From: Pseudacidobacterium ailaaui
Lineage (GTDB): Bacteria > Acidobacteriota > Terriglobia > Terriglobales > Acidobacteriaceae
DNA: 64,000 nt
Reading direction: 5' to 3'
Assembly: GCF_000688455.1 (NCBI RefSeq)
Contig: NZ_JIAL01000001.1
Span: 2,201,001 to 2,265,000 of the forward strand
Part shown: positions 7,079-15,851 of the stretch, piece after piece
Numbering within the stretch: position 1 is the stretch's first letter
Layout of the letters: each line of letters begins with the position of its first letter
Made by a program: the position numbers and the translations under genes
Notes under the pieces: generated by a model
The model's database searches: none
What the model was told of the DNA's origin: nothing
Seen by the model: the letters and a program-made list of their open reading frames with translations, nothing else

Positions 7079-10000
7079 ATGCCGACCCGCGCACAACTTT
7101 GGAAGACCTGCTCTCTTGGGCTGCTCATTCTGTGGGGACTGCAGGTCTTTGCGCTTGATCCGCGTTATGCCCTGGAGCATTACGGATATCAGGCATGGCA
7201 GACCGATGAAGGTCTGCCGCAGAACACGGTCCATGCCGTTCTGCAGACCCGTGACGGCTTTATGTGGTTTGCAACCGAGGCCGGCCTGGTCCGCTTCGAT
7301 GGGGCACAATTCACCGTTTTCGATAAGTCCAATACGTCACAACTGGCAAGCGGAGTCATCAACAGTCTGTTTGAGGACACGCAGGGGCGGCTCTGGATGG
7401 GTACTGCAAATGGCCTGGTGATGTACAAAAACCGGCAGTTCCAGGCCTTTCATGAAGAAGACGGCCTCCCTGTGGGTACGGTTTTTTCGGTCTATCAGGA
7501 CCACAAAGGTGAAATATGGGGGATTACAGCTGGTGGCGTTGCACGCTATGAAAACGGCCATTTTGTAAAGCTCAATGGAGTGCCTGCAGCCAGTCTTATG
7601 GCCGAAGCTCCAGATGGAGAGATGGTCTTTGGGACCGCGGATGGCGTTTGGAACTCGGAAGCCAGACACCTTCTCTTTGGGGAACAACCCCAGGCCCTCG
7701 TCTATGATCACCGGGGCCGCCTTTGGGCCGGCATGAGGCAAGGACTCAAGTTGCTGCTGCCGGGGAAAGGATGGCATGACTTTGCGCTTCCAGCTTCGTT
7801 GGGGGCAGATGTGATGAGCCTATGGTCCAGCAGCAACGGGCACCTCTGGATCGGCACGGCGAAGGGGCTCGGGGAGTTTGATGGTAATGCAGTGCATGTC
7901 TTTCTGGAAAATGACCGCATCTCTGCTCTTTTTGGGGACCGCGAAGGGGCAATCTGGGCTGCCACCGGCCATGGAATTGCACGGGTTGTTTCCGGAAGGG
8001 TGGATGTGCTGACTTCACAACAGGGGCTTTCCAGCAACCAGGCCCTTGCATTTTATGAAGACCGCGAAGGAAGTCTGTGGATCGGCACCGAGGCAGGTGG
8101 AGTGTGTATTCTGCGCGATCGCAAATTTACGACCTTTACCTCGCGGGATGGGTTGACTGATGACCTGGTGCGCTCCGTTTTTCAGGCCCGGAATGGGACC
8201 GTCTATGTTGGCACGAACGGCGGAGGCGTCGACGTATACAGAAACGGAAAACTCTCAGCACTGCCTGAGCAGGGCCGCCTTTCCAGCCAGGTCGCGCTTG
8301 CCCTGGCCGATGATGCACAGGGGAATCTCTGGGTGGGAACCCCGGATGGTCTGAACCGCATCCGTCCCGGCGGGACCAGGCTCTTCACCTCCGCAGATGG
8401 ACTCGCGGACGACTTTGTGCGGTCTCTTTTTGTGGACCGAGAGGGTGCGCTTTGGATTGGCACTCGAAGGGGCCTCACGCGCTATAAGGACGGAAGGTTC
8501 ACTTCATGGTCTGCGATGGATGGCCTGGGAAGTGACTTGGTAGGGGCCGTCATTCAGGACAAGGATGGCAGCTACTGGATTGCTACACTCGGCGGACTGA
8601 CGCATTTTGCCGGGGAGCAATTCACCAACTATGCCCTGCCTGAAGCCGTTACAGCGCTTTATCAGGACGCGGAAGGCACATTGTGGATTGGCACCAATGG
8701 TGGCGGACTGCTGGCCCGCGAGGACGGAAAATGGATCCGGTTCCCCTCTGCGCGCTCCCACCTGCCGCCAGATATCTACGGCATTCTTGAAGACAATCGC
8801 CAGGACCTGTGGCTAGGCACAAATAAAGGCATCTATCGCGTGAGCAAGCTCGATCTGCATCATCTTGCAGCAGGCGTCTTGCCGCAACTTCATCCGGAGG
8901 TTTATGGGACCAGCGATGGGATGCGCATCAGTGAATGCAGCAGTGGAGGGCATCCGGCAGCCTGGAAGACACAGGACGGAATGCTCTGGTTCAGCACCCT
9001 GCGCGGTGTTTCTGTTGTTGATCCAGCGCGCATGCCGATCAATCATGTTGCTCCACTGGTTGCCATCGAAGACGTACTCGTGGATGATCAGCCCTTGCCA
9101 TTGTCTTTTACAGGCGAAATTGCTCCCGGACACACGCGTTTTGCTTTCCAATATGCAGGACTGAGCTTTACTGCTCCGCAAAAGGTCCGCTTCCGGTACA
9201 GACTGGATGGTGTGGACCGCGACTGGGTCGATGCAGGAACCCGACGGACTGCTTACTATACCAACGTTCCCCCCGGAGAGCATCGATTTCATGTTCTGGC
9301 CTGCAATAACGATGGCGTCTGGAGTGAGGAAGCTGCGGTGTTTGCTTTCCGTCTTCGGCCCCGCTTCTATCAGACCTGGTGGTTTTATCTGCTACTCGTG
9401 CTTCTGCTTGGTTTTCTGGTCTATGGTGTTTACCGCTGGCGTGTGCGCCATGTCGAATCGAGCTTTCGTGCAGTCCTTGCGGAACGCAATCGGATTGCGC
9501 GGGAGATCCATGACACGCTCGCACAGGGCTTTGTCGCTGTTTCTGTGCAGTTGGAAGTTGTTGCACGCCTGCTCAATACCTCTGTGGATGCTGCCCGCGA
9601 ACATCTGGAGCAGGCGCGCGCCCTGACCCGGGACTGCATCCAGGAAGCGCGCAGCTCCATCTGGAATTTGCGCTCACAAGGGGCTTCGCAGGATGATCTG
9701 GCAGCCAGCATTACTAATATCGCTGAGCGTATGACCGCAAACGCCAGTGTGAAAACCCGTATTCTTGTCCACGGAACGCGCCGTCCGGTCGCCCCACCAA
9801 TCGCAGCGGAGCTTACCCGGATTGCGCAGGAGGCCATCACAAACGCCTTGCGTCACGCACATGCTGAGTGCATTGAGATTGCTTTACTCTTTGAGGAAAG
9901 GTCGCTTTGCGTGTCGATTAAAGACAATGGCCGCGGTTTTGAAAATCATCCCGAAAGATTTCGGGACAATGGTCATTTTGGTCTGACCGGAATGCAGGAA

Positions 10001-10084
10001 CGTGCCGCGCAACTCAAAGGGAAGTTTGCTGTGATCAGCACCAAAGGAGAAGGCACGGAAGTAAGGATCGAAGTGCCAATTTAG
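7079..10084 (+). CDS. Hybrid sensor: two-component propeller histidine kinase
   Basis: Membrane sensor kinase reading a periplasmic signal. The 1001-residue protein has a signal peptide (to about residue 24), then roughly 640 residues of Reg_prop beta-propeller repeats (recurring LWIGT and GLTDDLV-like motifs, 14 or so blades forming two propellers), a Y_Y_Y immunoglobulin-like domain (about 680-757), one membrane helix (about 763-787), a HisKA_3 dimerisation domain whose phospho-accepting His is in REIHDTLAQG (about 811), and an HATPase_c domain with the N box in EAITNALRHAHA and DNGRGF. It is like the Bacteroidetes/acidobacterial sensors tied to polysaccharide sensing. The response regulator gene follows after 57 bases. 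Confidence 0.93.
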   Translation: MPTRAQLWKTCSLGLLILWGLQVFALDPRYALEHYGYQAWQTDEGLPQNTVHAVLQTRDGFMWFATEAGLVRFDGAQFTVFDKSNTSQLASGVINSLFEDTQGRLWMGTANGLVMYKNRQFQAFHEEDGLPVGTVFSVYQDHKGEIWGITAGGVARYENGHFVKLNGVPAASLMAEAPDGEMVFGTADGVWNSEARHLLFGEQPQALVYDHRGRLWAGMRQGLKLLLPGKGWHDFALPASLGADVMSLWSSSNGHLWIGTAKGLGEFDGNAVHVFLENDRISALFGDREGAIWAATGHGIARVVSGRVDVLTSQQGLSSNQALAFYEDREGSLWIGTEAGGVCILRDRKFTTFTSRDGLTDDLVRSVFQARNGTVYVGTNGGGVDVYRNGKLSALPEQGRLSSQVALALADDAQGNLWVGTPDGLNRIRPGGTRLFTSADGLADDFVRSLFVDREGALWIGTRRGLTRYKDGRFTSWSAMDGLGSDLVGAVIQDKDGSYWIATLGGLTHFAGEQFTNYALPEAVTALYQDAEGTLWIGTNGGGLLAREDGKWIRFPSARSHLPPDIYGILEDNRQDLWLGTNKGIYRVSKLDLHHLAAGVLPQLHPEVYGTSDGMRISECSSGGHPAAWKTQDGMLWFSTLRGVSVVDPARMPINHVAPLVAIEDVLVDDQPLPLSFTGEIAPGHTRFAFQYAGLSFTAPQKVRFRYRLDGVDRDWVDAGTRRTAYYTNVPPGEHRFHVLACNNDGVWSEEAAVFAFRLRPRFYQTWWFYLLLVLLLGFLVYGVYRWRVRHVESSFRAVLAERNRIAREIHDTLAQGFVAVSVQLEVVARLLNTSVDAAREHLEQARALTRDCIQEARSSIWNLRSQGASQDDLAASITNIAERMTANASVKTRILVHGTRRPVAPPIAAELTRIAQEAITNALRHAHAECIEIALLFEERSLCVSIKDNGRGFENHPERFRDNGHFGLTGMQERAAQLKGKFAVISTKGEGTEVRIEVPI

Positions 10085-10141
10085 CTTACAGAAAGCCAAG
10101 GGCCTGAAAGGGCCTTTCTTGCTGAGTGGAGTGAACCATTT

Positions 10142-10768
10142 ATGACCGAGACCATACGCATCATGGTTGTGGACGACCATCACATAGTGCGGCAGGGGCT
10201 GGTCGCCTTGATCGGAACCATACCAGGTATGTTGGTTGTTGCCGAGGCCGCAGATGGCGAGCAGGCCGTCGAGACCTATCGAAAATGCAAACCGGACGTT
10301 ACGTTGATGGACCTGCGGCTGCCCAGAAAAAGCGGCGTCGAAGCCATTCAGCAAATCCGGGAAGAATTTCCCGCTGCGCGGGTCATTGTGCTCACGACCT
10401 TTGATGGTGACGAGGACATCTATCGCGCCCTTCAGGCCGGAGCAAAAGGCTATCTGCTGAAGGGAATGAGCACCGAAGAGCTGACCGAGGCCATTCGCAC
10501 CGTACACGCAGGGAAATCGCGTATCCCCGCCATTGTTGCCGAGCGATTGGCAAGCAGGATGGGCGGGCCGTCCCTTACGGCGCGCGAACTGGAAGTGCTC
10601 AGACGCATCGTGCGAGGCCGTAGCAATAAAGAAATTGCTGGAGACCTCTTCATCTCAGAAGCAACGGTAAAGACACACATCAACAGTATTCTCAGCAAAC
10701 TGGGAGTCGGCGACAGAACGCAGGCTGCAACGACGGCCTTGCAGCGGGGGATTGTGCATCTTGACTAA
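10142..10768 (+). CDS. NarL/FixJ-type response regulator
   Basis: Cytoplasmic DNA-binding partner of the upstream kinase. The 208-residue protein has a receiver domain (residues 6-122; acidic pair D10-D11, phospho-acceptor D57 in VTLMDLRLP, T/K signature at VIVLTTF and YLLKG) and a LuxR-type helix-turn-helix (about 143-205, LTARELEVLRRIVRGRSNKE and ATVKTHINSILSKLGV). The kinase gene is immediately upstream. The exported-protein gene at 10773 starts 4 bases after its stop codon, indicating one operon. Confidence 0.95.
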   Translation: MTETIRIMVVDDHHIVRQGLVALIGTIPGMLVVAEAADGEQAVETYRKCKPDVTLMDLRLPRKSGVEAIQQIREEFPAARVIVLTTFDGDEDIYRALQAGAKGYLLKGMSTEELTEAIRTVHAGKSRIPAIVAERLASRMGGPSLTARELEVLRRIVRGRSNKEIAGDLFISEATVKTHINSILSKLGVGDRTQAATTALQRGIVHLD

Positions 10769-10772
10769 AACA

Positions 10773-11282
10773 ATGAAAAGAATCTGTCTGGTGCTGGCGT
10801 GTTTTTTGACCGCATCGGGCCTGCTCCTGGCCCAGGGTATTTGGCGCGCGGCGACGGATGCTGAGCTGAAAGCATGGGTTCCAGCGCGTGCGCCCGTTGT
10901 GCAGGAACGGATTGAGACAGAGTTCCGCACTGCTTCCGGCATTACAAACGGGAGAGGAAAATACATTGCAGGGGTGGTGTTGATCACTGCCGGATATTCA
11001 GCGGAAGGAAAGTACTCCCATTTTTTGATTACGCAGGTGCCGCTGAAGATTGGCAATGCACGACTCGGTCCCGGTGAGTACCTGATTGGCTGGAAGCACC
11101 ATGCAGAAGACTCGCTGAGCGTCAGCATTTACGAAGCGGCCAGCGGTAAACTGCTGGGCGAAGTGGAAGCCGTCAGGAATGCATCGATTACTCGCGTGGA
11201 GTCTTTCCGCATCTGGCCTCCAGGCGACAAGTCCCTGATGCAGATCGGTCGTTTTACCTTTCCATACCAAATCGAGAACTGA
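10773..11282 (+). CDS. Exported protein coupled to the two-component system
   Basis: I do not recognise this protein. The 169-residue product has a clear signal peptide (MKRICLVLACFLTASGLLLAQ) and then a mixed alpha/beta region of about 148 residues with no cysteines and no membrane segment; it is probably periplasmic. The ATG at 10773 begins 4 bases after the response-regulator stop, with no own ribosome binding site, so it is likely translated by coupling. Its place in the kinase/regulator operon suggests an accessory or target protein of that system. Confidence 0.7.
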   Translation: MKRICLVLACFLTASGLLLAQGIWRAATDAELKAWVPARAPVVQERIETEFRTASGITNGRGKYIAGVVLITAGYSAEGKYSHFLITQVPLKIGNARLGPGEYLIGWKHHAEDSLSVSIYEAASGKLLGEVEAVRNASITRVESFRIWPPGDKSLMQIGRFTFPYQIEN

Positions 11283-11380
11283 ACCCATGCTTTTGCCTAT
11301 GTCCCCGAGAGCAAACGAAATGTAGGCCAAAGCGGTCGTGATTTTACTTTTTCCCGATCTGCTCTAAATTAAAACCACCT

Positions 11381-12568
11381 ATGCCAGATGCAAAGACCCG
11401 CAAGCTTCTGCACGCACTCGAACAAAACTGGCAGGCAGAAATTCGTGGTGCCTGCACCTATCGGGCGCTGGCCCAACGTGAAGACGATCCCGTACGGCAA
11501 AAGACCCTGGAACATCTGGCCCAGGCAGAGGAAAAACATGCTGCTCTCTGGGCCAGGCGGATTCAGGATCTGGGTGGGGCGGAGCCCGTGTATCGTGGGA
11601 GCCCGTCTGGAGACGCCGACTCTATCGTCAACCGTCTCGGCGGTGTGGACATGGCCCTTCGGCGCCTGGAAATTGATGAGAGCCGCGACATTGCCCGCTA
11701 CGGTCAGCAGTTAAAAGAACTTGGAGATGGGCCCAGTGTCTCCATCCTTGAGCGTGTGATTGAAGATGAACGCGAACACTACCAGGAATTGAGTACCCTG
11801 ATCCGCAACCGCTATCCCCGGAGTGCCATCCAGACCCCGGATGCAAAAGCTCAACTGGAAGAGCTGCTGGCCAAACGAGGCGGTCAGGGAAGAAAGGCGG
11901 CTGGATGGATAGGAGATGCGATTTACGGCGTAAATGATGGACTTGGCGCGATCTTCGGCATCGTTTCAGGCGTTTCCGGTGCTACGCTCGGCAATAGTCA
12001 TTATGTGCTGTTGGCTGGAATTGCGGGAATGATCGCCAGCGCCCTTTCTATGGGTTCCGGGGCCTATCTGGCAGCCAAGAGCGAAAGAGAGATTTATGAG
12101 GCCGAGGTTGAACGTGAACGCGAAGCCATCCGGATGAATGGGCCCGAGGCCCGCGAGCTGCTTTCGCTCTATTACCAGGTCAAAGGCATTCCGTCAGAGG
12201 ATGCGGACCATATTGTGGAGCACCTTGCCCGGGATGAGGCCCAGTTTCTTCGCGCACTCGCGGCCGAAAGGCTCAATGCAACGGAGGAGGCGCTGCCCCA
12301 ACCCTTCGTCTCAGCCTTTTCAGGGGCTGCTTCGACGGCTGTGGGTGCTTTTATCCCCATCGTCCCCTTTTTCTTTCTTACGGGATATCCCGCCGTCTTC
12401 CTTTCGGCTGCGGTTTCGCTTGCCGCACACTTTGCTGTCGGCGCGGCCAAATCTCTCATCACCGTGCGTTCCTGGTGGAGCAGCGGTCTTGAGATGACCC
12501 TGGTAGGGGCGGTGGAAGGCATTGTGACCTATGTGATTGGCATTGGACTAGGGCACGTTGGTGCATGA
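11381..12568 (+). CDS. Rubrerythrin-VIT1 fusion iron/manganese transporter (MbfA-like)
   Basis: Membrane transporter expected to export iron or manganese and relieve metal or peroxide stress. The 395-residue protein joins an N-terminal rubrerythrin-type ferritin-like domain (residues 8-145) to a VIT1/CCC1 transporter domain (about 165-395). The diiron ligands are all visible: E20, E50-x-x-H53, E100 and E130-x-x-H133. The VIT1 part opens with AIYGVNDGLGAIFGIVSGV, the family's first-helix signature, and shows the usual five helices. The architecture is that of rhizobial MbfA. It stands alone, 98 bases after the previous gene. I see no clear Fur- or DtxR-type box upstream. Confidence 0.9.
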   Translation: MPDAKTRKLLHALEQNWQAEIRGACTYRALAQREDDPVRQKTLEHLAQAEEKHAALWARRIQDLGGAEPVYRGSPSGDADSIVNRLGGVDMALRRLEIDESRDIARYGQQLKELGDGPSVSILERVIEDEREHYQELSTLIRNRYPRSAIQTPDAKAQLEELLAKRGGQGRKAAGWIGDAIYGVNDGLGAIFGIVSGVSGATLGNSHYVLLAGIAGMIASALSMGSGAYLAAKSEREIYEAEVEREREAIRMNGPEARELLSLYYQVKGIPSEDADHIVEHLARDEAQFLRALAAERLNATEEALPQPFVSAFSGAASTAVGAFIPIVPFFFLTGYPAVFLSAAVSLAAHFAVGAAKSLITVRSWWSSGLEMTLVGAVEGIVTYVIGIGLGHVGA

Positions 12569-12603
12569 AGAGACGTGCCGCCCACGCGCCAAACGCGCAC
12601 GCC

Positions 12604-13827
12604 TCATTCTTTGTCTGCTTTTAACCCGAGGGCTTGCAGATATCCAGGATTGAGGTGGCTGTTGGAAAACTGCACCTTTTTCAGCAGATCATCAAAGGCC
12701 TCCTGGGCCTCTTCTACCGAGGGACGTGCAGCAATCCGTTTTTCGGCATTTCCTGTTCCGGCAGGTAGCTTGGCAAATGCGATGATCTCGTCCCAGTGTT
12801 TTGGCCGGTCAAATGTCACAACAGAGGAAGTTGCATCCATCTTTTTATAGGGCCAGAAGCACCAGCCTACGTGATTGGCCTCAAGTGTCTTTACGAATGC
12901 GGCAATCCACTCGTCCTTGTTCTCGCCGGACTCCCCTAACCAGATGGGCACATGGTATTTGTTGCGAAAATCGAGATATTCCTGAATCACGCTTACATCG
13001 GTGGGTGACCAGTATTTATGGAAGGTGTACATGACGTTGGAATCAAAGGGCGGCCCAAAGACTTTAAAGTTTGTGTCCCACTGCGCCCCGCCCAAAATCA
13101 CAACATGGTTTTTGTCCACGGAGCGCACCGCTGCCACGAGTTTTCGATAAACCGGCTCCAGGTCAGGATTGTACTGCTGCAGCCGGGGATAATGCGGGAC
13201 AGGCTCATTCAGGAGATCGTAGCCCAGCACAATCGGCTCGTTCCTGTAGCGGGCGGCAATTCTATGCCAGATGGCGGCCGTATGCTCCTGCGCCTCCTTG
13301 CTGCGGTAAAGCCAGGGGTAACCCCAGCTGTCGTCGATGTTCGACCCTGTTTGTCCGCCTGGCGCGCAATGCAGGTCCAGAATTAGGTAAATGCCGTCCT
13401 TTTTGGCCCAGGCCACAAGGCGATCGAGCAAACGGAAGCCCTCGGCCTGGTCGCTGTCAAAAAACTTCCAGTGCAGCGGGACACGGACAGAATTGAAGCC
13501 GCTCTTTTTGATCAGGTCGATGTCGTTCTGGGTAATGTAGTTTTCGCGCCACTGCTCCCAGAATGCCCTGGCTTTCTCAGGGCCGATCAGCTCATAGCTC
13601 AACTCTTCAATTTCCCGGGGAGACTGCGGCCCTCCGTCGAAGTGGAACATATACCCCTCTGGCTCAAACCAGTTGCCTAAATTGGTCCCCCGCAGCAAGA
13701 GCGGCTTCCCTTGAGCATCCACTAGATCCGGGCCATGGGTGTGGACAAAACCGCGCTGTGCCCAAAGAGGCAGACCGGGGACGGTAAGCAGAGACAAGCA
13801 GAAGAAAGCAGTCTTCAGAAATTTCAT
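12604..13827 (-). CDS. Secreted glycoside hydrolase family 5 (endoglucanase/exo-glucanase type)
   Basis: Hydrolyses beta-linked glucans or mannans outside the cytoplasm. The 408-residue protein begins with a signal peptide (MKFLKTAFFCLSLLTVPGLPLWAQ), which is why the ATG at 13827 is preferred over upstream in-frame codons. GH5 landmarks are RGTNLGNWFEPEGYM, NSVRVPLHWKFF, the acid/base E208 in DLLNEPVPHYP, and the nucleophile E299 in IWLGESGENK. The start resembles fungal-type exo-beta-1,3-glucanases, but exact specificity cannot be read. A palindrome at 13850-13862, almost identical to one before the GH3 gene at 59503, lies just upstream, suggesting common regulation. Confidence 0.9.
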   Translation of the reverse strand: MKFLKTAFFCLSLLTVPGLPLWAQRGFVHTHGPDLVDAQGKPLLLRGTNLGNWFEPEGYMFHFDGGPQSPREIEELSYELIGPEKARAFWEQWRENYITQNDIDLIKKSGFNSVRVPLHWKFFDSDQAEGFRLLDRLVAWAKKDGIYLILDLHCAPGGQTGSNIDDSWGYPWLYRSKEAQEHTAAIWHRIAARYRNEPIVLGYDLLNEPVPHYPRLQQYNPDLEPVYRKLVAAVRSVDKNHVVILGGAQWDTNFKVFGPPFDSNVMYTFHKYWSPTDVSVIQEYLDFRNKYHVPIWLGESGENKDEWIAAFVKTLEANHVGWCFWPYKKMDATSSVVTFDRPKHWDEIIAFAKLPAGTGNAEKRIAARPSVEEAQEAFDDLLKKVQFSNSHLNPGYLQALGLKADKE

Positions 13828-13849
13828 GATGGCGGAAGCATATAGGAAA

Positions 13850-13862
13850 ACAAATCGTTTGT
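13850..13862. promoter_or_regulatory. Candidate operator ACAAA-TCG-TTTGT for the GH5 gene
   Basis: Inverted half-sites ACAAA and TTTGT flank TCG, 23 bases upstream of the GH5 ATG. On the coding strand the site lies just before a TATATG -10-like hexamer. The flanks (AAAAC on one side, GTCTT on the other) also match the palindrome at 59371-59382 before the GH3 gene, with one inserted base in the centre. Confidence 0.5.
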
Positions 13863-13977
13863 CTTGTGACTGAGTCGGGAGACCCTGCCCTCCGTTTGGG
13901 GCCTCTAAGTTTTCCCGTTTTGGTACTAGTTTCCCCAAATGGGTCCTGCGCACCCTCAGAATCCTTCTGCCTTCTTT

Positions 13978-14072
13978 ACTTTTTGATCGTCAAAAGTCAA
14001 CTTTCTTAGCAGGGAACTCGTCTTCCCTTAAGAAAAGCTTAAGAGACATTTCCCGCCAGCGAAGAGTGGCGG
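13978..14072 (+). other. Three consecutive hairpins upstream of the envelope operon
   Basis: The 354-base gap between GH5 and the YVDPGSG gene holds no convincing gene. It contains three inverted repeats in a row: ACTTTTTGA/TCAAAAGT (13978-13997), CTTAAG/CTTAAG with loop AAAAG (14027-14043) and CCGCCA/TGGCGG with an 8-base loop (14053-14072). They could be operators or a structured 5' leader. None has a T-tract typical of a terminator. Confidence 0.35.
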
Positions 14073-14181
14073 CTTACATTTCCGAGGAGAACCATCAACC
14101 CACGCCACCACAATGATGGCTAAAGCGACTTTGTGCTCAGATTCGTGTTTTGAGACAGAGTAGATTTGCGGAAGGCCCTAA

Positions 14182-14451
14182 GTGAAGTTACGATTCATAG
14201 CGTTCTTTTTTTGTTTCATCGAACTATGTGCTCTTTCCATTGCGCTTGAACAGAAGGCCCATGCATATGTGGATCCGGGTTCTGGCCTGTTGATCTTTCA
14301 GGTAGCGGGCTCTATGTTGACTGGCGCATGTTTCGTGCTTCGAAAGAAGCTGCGCAGCCTTCTCCATTTGGGGCCGTCAATCAAGGACACCGAGCAAAAC
14401 CAGGCTCGGGAAGGTGAGGCACAGGACAGTGGTGCGGACGTTCCCCGCTGA
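14182..14451 (+). CDS. Small YVDPGSG-motif membrane protein
   Basis: Function unknown. The 89-residue product (GTG start) has a hydrophobic N-terminus (residues 4-23) and a motif YVDPGSG at 29-35 followed by a second hydrophobic stretch (36-55) and a charged tail. This motif and size are familiar from small proteins found beside capsule or surface-polysaccharide genes in many phyla, but their role is not established. The next gene starts within its last codons (overlap of 38 bases), so the two are translationally coupled. Confidence 0.75.
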   Translation: MKLRFIAFFFCFIELCALSIALEQKAHAYVDPGSGLLIFQVAGSMLTGACFVLRKKLRSLLHLGPSIKDTEQNQAREGEAQDSGADVPR

Positions 14452-15832
14452 AGGTCAGCAGATTGCTACGTTTCGAGACCCCGCAGGCTCACTACGCATA
14501 GAAAAAGACCGTGTGCTTCGTGTGCTCCACAGTGACTATGCAGATTCTGTTCTTGGGTTTGTCCGCTCTGCCACGGGCGAGGCCTGGGCCGACTCTGGCC
14601 GCTTGGTTCGCACAACAATCTTGCCGGAGACAGAAGCGGATGGTGGGCGGATCGTGGAACATCCGCGCATCTTTTTCCCCTCGTATCCGTGGGAATGGAC
14701 CCCAGGGCAGTGGATTGCTGCTGGCGATCTGACCCTGGACCTTTGCGAAGACCTGCTGGCAAACGGTCTGATTTTGAAAGACGCAACCCCGTTGAATGTC
14801 TTGTTTGATGGCCCTCACCCGGTTTTTGTAGATGTGGCCTCGGTGGAACGCCGCGATCCGGAAAGCCCGGTCTGGATGGCATGGGCACAGTTTGTGCGCA
14901 CATTTCTTCTGCCGCTGGCGGCCTATAAATATCTGGGATGGCCGCTTGCCGCCAGTGTGCAGAAGCGGGATGGATATGAACCGGCGGATTTGTATCCCCA
15001 CCTTTCCTTTTTGCAGCGCTGGTGTACTTCTTTGCGGTCGCTGGTGACGATGCCGCACCTGCTCGAAGCTCGCCAAAGTTCCTCCAGACCTGCTGTATCG
15101 GCACGGAAATGGAAACAATCGCCGGACGTGGCTCTGGCTGTATTGCGCCGGAACCTGCGATTTTTGCGCAGAGCACTGCACTCGCTTTCTCCGGAAAAAT
15201 TTGCATCGCGCTGGAGCACGTATCCGGAAAATGCAGCGCATTACAGCGCAGAAGACCACTCGGCAAAGCAGCGATTTGTGTGCGATGCCCTACTGAAGAC
15301 CTGCCCATCGACTGTACTGGACATTGGAGCCAATACAGGAACATATTCGCGCATTGCAGCCAGCCTGGGGGCGCGCGTCGTGGCGATGGACTCAGACGCC
15401 CAGGCCTGTGAACGGAATTGGCGTGATGCACAGGCGCAAAAGCTCTCTGTCCAGCCATTGGTGGCCGACGTGGCCCGCCCCACACCTGCGGTCGGCTGGC
15501 GTAATGCGGAATCACTTTCGCTTCTGGACCGTGCGCGCGGGCGTTTTGATTGTGTTCTGGTTTTGGGGCTTGTCCATCATCTGCTTCTGGCCGACCAGCT
15601 TCCACTAGGAGAAATCGCGCAGTTGTTGCGGGACGTGACCAAAAAATGGCTGATTGTGGAGTGGGTCCCCTCCGCAGATCCCAAGTTTCAGGAACTGCTT
15701 CGCGGCAGAGACCATCTTTACAATCATCTGAATGAAGAACGATTCCAGGAGGCATTCAGCAGGTTTTTTGCGTTTCCGCTGCGTGAACCGTTGAAGAACG
15801 GCCGGGTCCTCTTTCTCATGGAAGCGCGATAG
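14414..15832 (+). CDS. Class I methyltransferase with kinase-like N-terminal region
   Basis: Probably methylates a surface glycan or its lipid-linked precursor. In the 472-residue protein residues about 300-420 form a Rossmann SAM-binding domain (TVLDIGANTGTYSRIAASLG, then VVAMDSD), related to the NoeA-type large methyltransferases. Residues about 1-150 contain LILKDATPLNVLF and PVFVDVASVE, spaced like the catalytic and metal-binding loops of aminoglycoside-phosphotransferase/kinase folds (D123, N128, D140). The activity of that region is unknown. The GTG start overlaps the YVDPGSG gene; nearby alternative GTG codons exist. The membrane sulfatase-superfamily gene follows after 19 bases. Confidence 0.82.
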   Translation: MRHRTVVRTFPAEGQQIATFRDPAGSLRIEKDRVLRVLHSDYADSVLGFVRSATGEAWADSGRLVRTTILPETEADGGRIVEHPRIFFPSYPWEWTPGQWIAAGDLTLDLCEDLLANGLILKDATPLNVLFDGPHPVFVDVASVERRDPESPVWMAWAQFVRTFLLPLAAYKYLGWPLAASVQKRDGYEPADLYPHLSFLQRWCTSLRSLVTMPHLLEARQSSSRPAVSARKWKQSPDVALAVLRRNLRFLRRALHSLSPEKFASRWSTYPENAAHYSAEDHSAKQRFVCDALLKTCPSTVLDIGANTGTYSRIAASLGARVVAMDSDAQACERNWRDAQAQKLSVQPLVADVARPTPAVGWRNAESLSLLDRARGRFDCVLVLGLVHHLLLADQLPLGEIAQLLRDVTKKWLIVEWVPSADPKFQELLRGRDHLYNHLNEERFQEAFSRFFAFPLREPLKNGRVLFLMEAR

Positions 15833-15851
15833 ACCAAAAACTGAGGATGGA

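Noticed and set aside
10085-10141. Possible terminator hairpin between kinase and response regulator
   Set aside because: AAGGGCC and GGGCCTT have a central mismatch and only four plus two base pairs, so the stem is too weak; the two genes are more likely co-transcribed.
14111-14161. 16-codon ORF upstream of the YVDPGSG gene
   Set aside because: No ribosome binding site at proper distance and no leader-peptide feature such as a run of one amino acid.
14466-15755. A 429-residue open frame opposite the envelope methyltransferase
   Set aside because: It lies wholly antisense to a gene with clear SAM-binding motifs, has no ribosome binding site and is Arg/Pro-rich, as expected for a shadow frame in GC-rich DNA.
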